From Cyclobacteriaceae bacterium (lineage in GTDB: Bacteria; Bacteroidota; Bacteroidia; Cytophagales; Cyclobacteriaceae), in assembly GCA_028285685.1 (NCBI GenBank), contig JANQOR010000041.1:310001-374000 (forward strand): DNA of 64,000 bases, read 5' to 3'. Below, piece by piece: positions 62,126 through 64,000 of the stretch. A program made the position numbers and the translations under genes. Numbering within the stretch: the first letter of the stretch is position 1; the number at the start of each line of letters is the position of its first letter. A model generated the notes under the pieces. It was not told where the DNA came from. It worked only from the letters and a program-made list of their open reading frames with translations, and ran no database searches.

Positions 62126-63346
62126 TCAAATAGGCCACTCATCCTGAAATCCATTGCCAGACTCCATCCCAGCAATTTCATAGTCCATCAGCAGGCAATC
62201 ATCCAGGTCTTTGGTAATTTTCTCTTTGTCCATATCCTGGCCGATAAAAACCATTTCATTCATTCTGTCTCCCCACTTTTTGTCCCATTTGTCCTGAATT
62301 GCAGTCTGGTTTTCAAGGTAAGCAGGATTGAGTGCTCGCTGCTTCATCGGCACGCTCGCCCACCATCTGCCATAAATTTCAGCTTTTAAAGAACCTCCCG
62401 CCTGACTCCAAAGTATTGCCTTGTCTGGCCTGGAGGCAATCCAGAATATTCCTTTGCTTCTAATAATGGTTGTGGGAAAGTCCTGGCTCACATAATTTAG
62501 AAACCGTTGTGGGTGAAATGGTTTTGAATTTTGGTAAACAAAAGAACTAATACCATATTCTTCAGTTTCCGGACTGTGACCAATTCCGTTTTGTACAAGT
62601 TCTAGCTCCTTCTGCCACCCAGCAGATTGTTCCGCAACTTCATAGTCAAACATTCCTGTATTTAGTATTTCTCTTGGATCCACCTCGCTGTGTGTGGTGC
62701 GGATGATTTTAGCGGTTGGATTTAATTTGTCTAAGGTTCTTTCCAACAATCCCAGCTGATCTTCGGACACGAGGTCTGATTTGTTCAAAATAATCACATT
62801 GGCAAACTCCACCTGGTCAGTCAGTAGATTGACGATCGAGCGATCATCCTCTTCGTCATCTGTCATCTTACGATCAAGAATTGTTTCTGCACTACCAAAA
62901 TCTTTGAAAAAATTGAAGGCGTCCACTACAGTAACCATCGTGTCCAGTCTACTTATCTGAGTCAGGTCATAAAGTTCATCACCTGTCGCAAAGGAGAAGG
63001 TTTGTGCAACCGGTATCGGCTCTGAAATGCCTGTGCTTTCGATAAGCAGGTAGTCGAACTTTCTCATCTTTGCCAACTTCTCGACTTCAATCATCAAGTC
63101 TTCCCTTAAAGTGCAACAAATACAGCCATTGCTCATCTCCACCAGTTTTTCATCTGTTCTAGAGAGCTTGGCGCCATTTGCAACCAGCTTCTCATCGATG
63201 TTGACTTCGCTCATGTCGTTTACGATTACGGCGACTTTCAAACCTTCACGATTATTAAGCACGTGATTCAACAAAGTAGTTTTCCCAGCACCCAAAAATC
63301 CGCTGAGCACTGTTACTGGTAATTTCTTCTTTTTTAGAAAGGGCAT
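62126..63346 (-). CDS. large COG0523 (CobW-type) metallochaperone GTPase
   Basis: A 406-residue G3E GTPase. The P-loop is GFLGAGKTT (16-24), the metal motif GCICC (Cys75, 77, 78), base-recognition NKSDL, and the CobW C-terminal domain is present with an added segment. It differs in length from the GTPase at 58349-59344 and lacks its poly-His stretch, so the two may serve different clients. The longer form resembles YciC/ZagA-type zinc chaperones. Four bases separate it from the ABC ATPase gene upstream. Confidence 0.93.
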   Translation of the reverse strand: MPFLKKKKLPVTVLSGFLGAGKTTLLNHVLNNREGLKVAVIVNDMSEVNIDEKLVANGAKLSRTDEKLVEMSNGCICCTLREDLMIEVEKLAKMRKFDYLLIESTGISEPIPVAQTFSFATGDELYDLTQISRLDTMVTVVDAFNFFKDFGSAETILDRKMTDDEEDDRSIVNLLTDQVEFANVIILNKSDLVSEDQLGLLERTLDKLNPTAKIIRTTHSEVDPREILNTGMFDYEVAEQSAGWQKELELVQNGIGHSPETEEYGISSFVYQNSKPFHPQRFLNYVSQDFPTTIIRSKGIFWIASRPDKAILWSQAGGSLKAEIYGRWWASVPMKQRALNPAYLENQTAIQDKWDKKWGDRMNEMVFIGQDMDKEKITKDLDDCLLMDYEIAGMESGNGFQDEWPI

Positions 63347-63350
63347 TATT

Positions 63351-64000
63351 CTAATTTTTCTTTATCTGAATTATAAGATCATAGACCGATCGGATTTCGG
63401 TTTCAGAACCATTCTGCTCAATTATCCATACATTTTGATCCTGATCCGATTGTACCTTGATCAGAATTTTGGCATCCGGATCGACCTTTACTCCATTTCG
63501 CTCCAGGGCTCGTTGGGTCCAGGTTGCTGAATCTCCCTCCCCGATCAATGCCACTTCAGTATCATAGTTATTGTGGATTCTAAAAGCACCACTTTGACTG
63601 TCAAAATGCATTCCCTCCGTTGCAAAAGCTTCCTGAAATGCACCATTAAGGATCAGGTCTTCTGGCGCTCCAATCTGCATAGAGCCACCTTTGGGCAACA
63701 GCCATATTCTGTCCGCTCCCCTAAGTGCCAGATCCATATCATGTGTGGATAGCAAAATGGACTTACCACTTTCATTGGCCATTTTCCGAAGCAGCTTCAT
63801 GATTTCCACTCGGCGCGGCAGGTCCAGGAAAGCAGTGACTTCATCCAAAATCATTACTTGCGGCTCTTGTGCAAAGGCCCGGGCAACCATGATCTTCTGG
63901 CGTTCGCCATCACTTAGCTCGGACAATGTTCTGTCTGCCAATTCATCTGCACCGGCCATGGCAATAGCTTCCTGAATAATTTTATGATCGGAATCTTTCA
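63351..64000 (-). CDS. FecE-type ABC transporter ATP-binding protein, 5' truncated
   Basis: The C-terminal part of an ABC ATPase; the frame stays open to the window edge, so Walker A lies outside. The signature LSDGERQKI, Walker [17 protein letters not shown] and the switch His STHDMD place it in the FecE/BtuD group, which imports siderophores, heme or cobalamin. A C-terminal extension of about 90 residues (from NGAFQEAF on) is unlike plain FecE. With the large COG0523 GTPase next to it, metal or metal-chelate uptake is likely. Confidence 0.88.
   Translation of the reverse strand, partial: KDSDHKIIQEAIAMAGADELADRTLSELSDGERQKIMVARAFAQEPQVMILDEVTAFLDLPRRVEIMKLLRKMANESGKSILLSTHDMDLALRGADRIWLLPKGGSMQIGAPEDLILNGAFQEAFATEGMHFDSQSGAFRIHNNYDTEVALIGEGDSATWTQRALERNGVKVDPDAKILIKVQSDQDQNVWIIEQNGSETEIRSVYDLIIQIKKN

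Overview
The window reads as a chromosomal segment of a Bacteroidota bacterium, most likely a free-living, probably marine Cytophagales relative. The grounds are a type IX secretion (T9SS) C-terminal sorting domain on a 1794-residue adhesin-like protein, many Bacteroidota-type lipoproteins, LytS/LytTR signalling, a PadR plus prefix-domain permease pair, a Sec-dependent (clade II type) nitrous oxide reductase cluster, and moderate GC content by eye. No rRNA, tRNA, CRISPR array, insertion sequence or phage gene was recognised. Genes at both ends run off the window.

Layout. (1) 1-3974: a TroABCD-like metal ABC importer whose first permease carries a fused DtxR-type regulatory domain, plus a small lipoprotein. 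(2) 3968-14650: housekeeping and envelope genes: apt, two probable outer-membrane barrels, EF-hand and TerB-like proteins, a LytS/LytTR operon with a small secreted protein, rhodanese, MsrA, a CPA-type antiporter. (3) 14860-20790: a 51-residue small gene, the T9SS giant with four 255-residue repeats, and a 25-unit heptanucleotide tandem repeat. (4) 20884-23858: PadR regulator and FtsX/MacB-type permease. (5) 23982-39534: an anaerobic-respiration region: an unassigned polytopic membrane protein, hemN, pdxH, then cytochrome c, FAS1 lipoprotein, nosZ, membrane protein, nosL, NosL-barrel fusion, nosD, nosF and nosY, followed by a cysteine-dioxygenase-like gene, two tandem universal stress proteins, PPK2 and DoxX. 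FNR/CRP-type TTGAT-N4-ATCAA-like boxes precede most of these transcription units. (6) 39662-48700: kynurenine pathway genes kmo and kynA, queD, a fatty acid desaturase, another stress protein, and a run of secreted or lipoprotein genes. (7) 49071-64000: a probable metal-starvation region. Five 15-bp palindromes with the 7-1-7 geometry of Fur-family operators (TGCAATA-N-TATTGCA type) lie in front of an ABC-2 exporter operon, a three-gene operon with a thioredoxin-reductase-like enzyme, a PhoX-like phosphatase, and a seven-gene operon holding MerC, an OB-like protein, DUF1826, a COG0523 GTPase, a small ORF and a split 5'-nucleotidase. A second, larger COG0523 GTPase and a FecE-type ATPase follow.

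How the parts may work together. The nos cluster would reduce N2O to N2 in the periplasm and import or deliver the copper and sulfur needed for NosZ. The FNR-like boxes would tie it to heme synthesis (HemN) and stress genes under low oxygen. The right-hand region looks like a zinc-sparing response in which zinc is moved by COG0523 chaperones and phosphate is scavenged by a phosphatase that does not use zinc. Both regulons are inferences from repeated sites; no FNR or Zur gene lies in the window.
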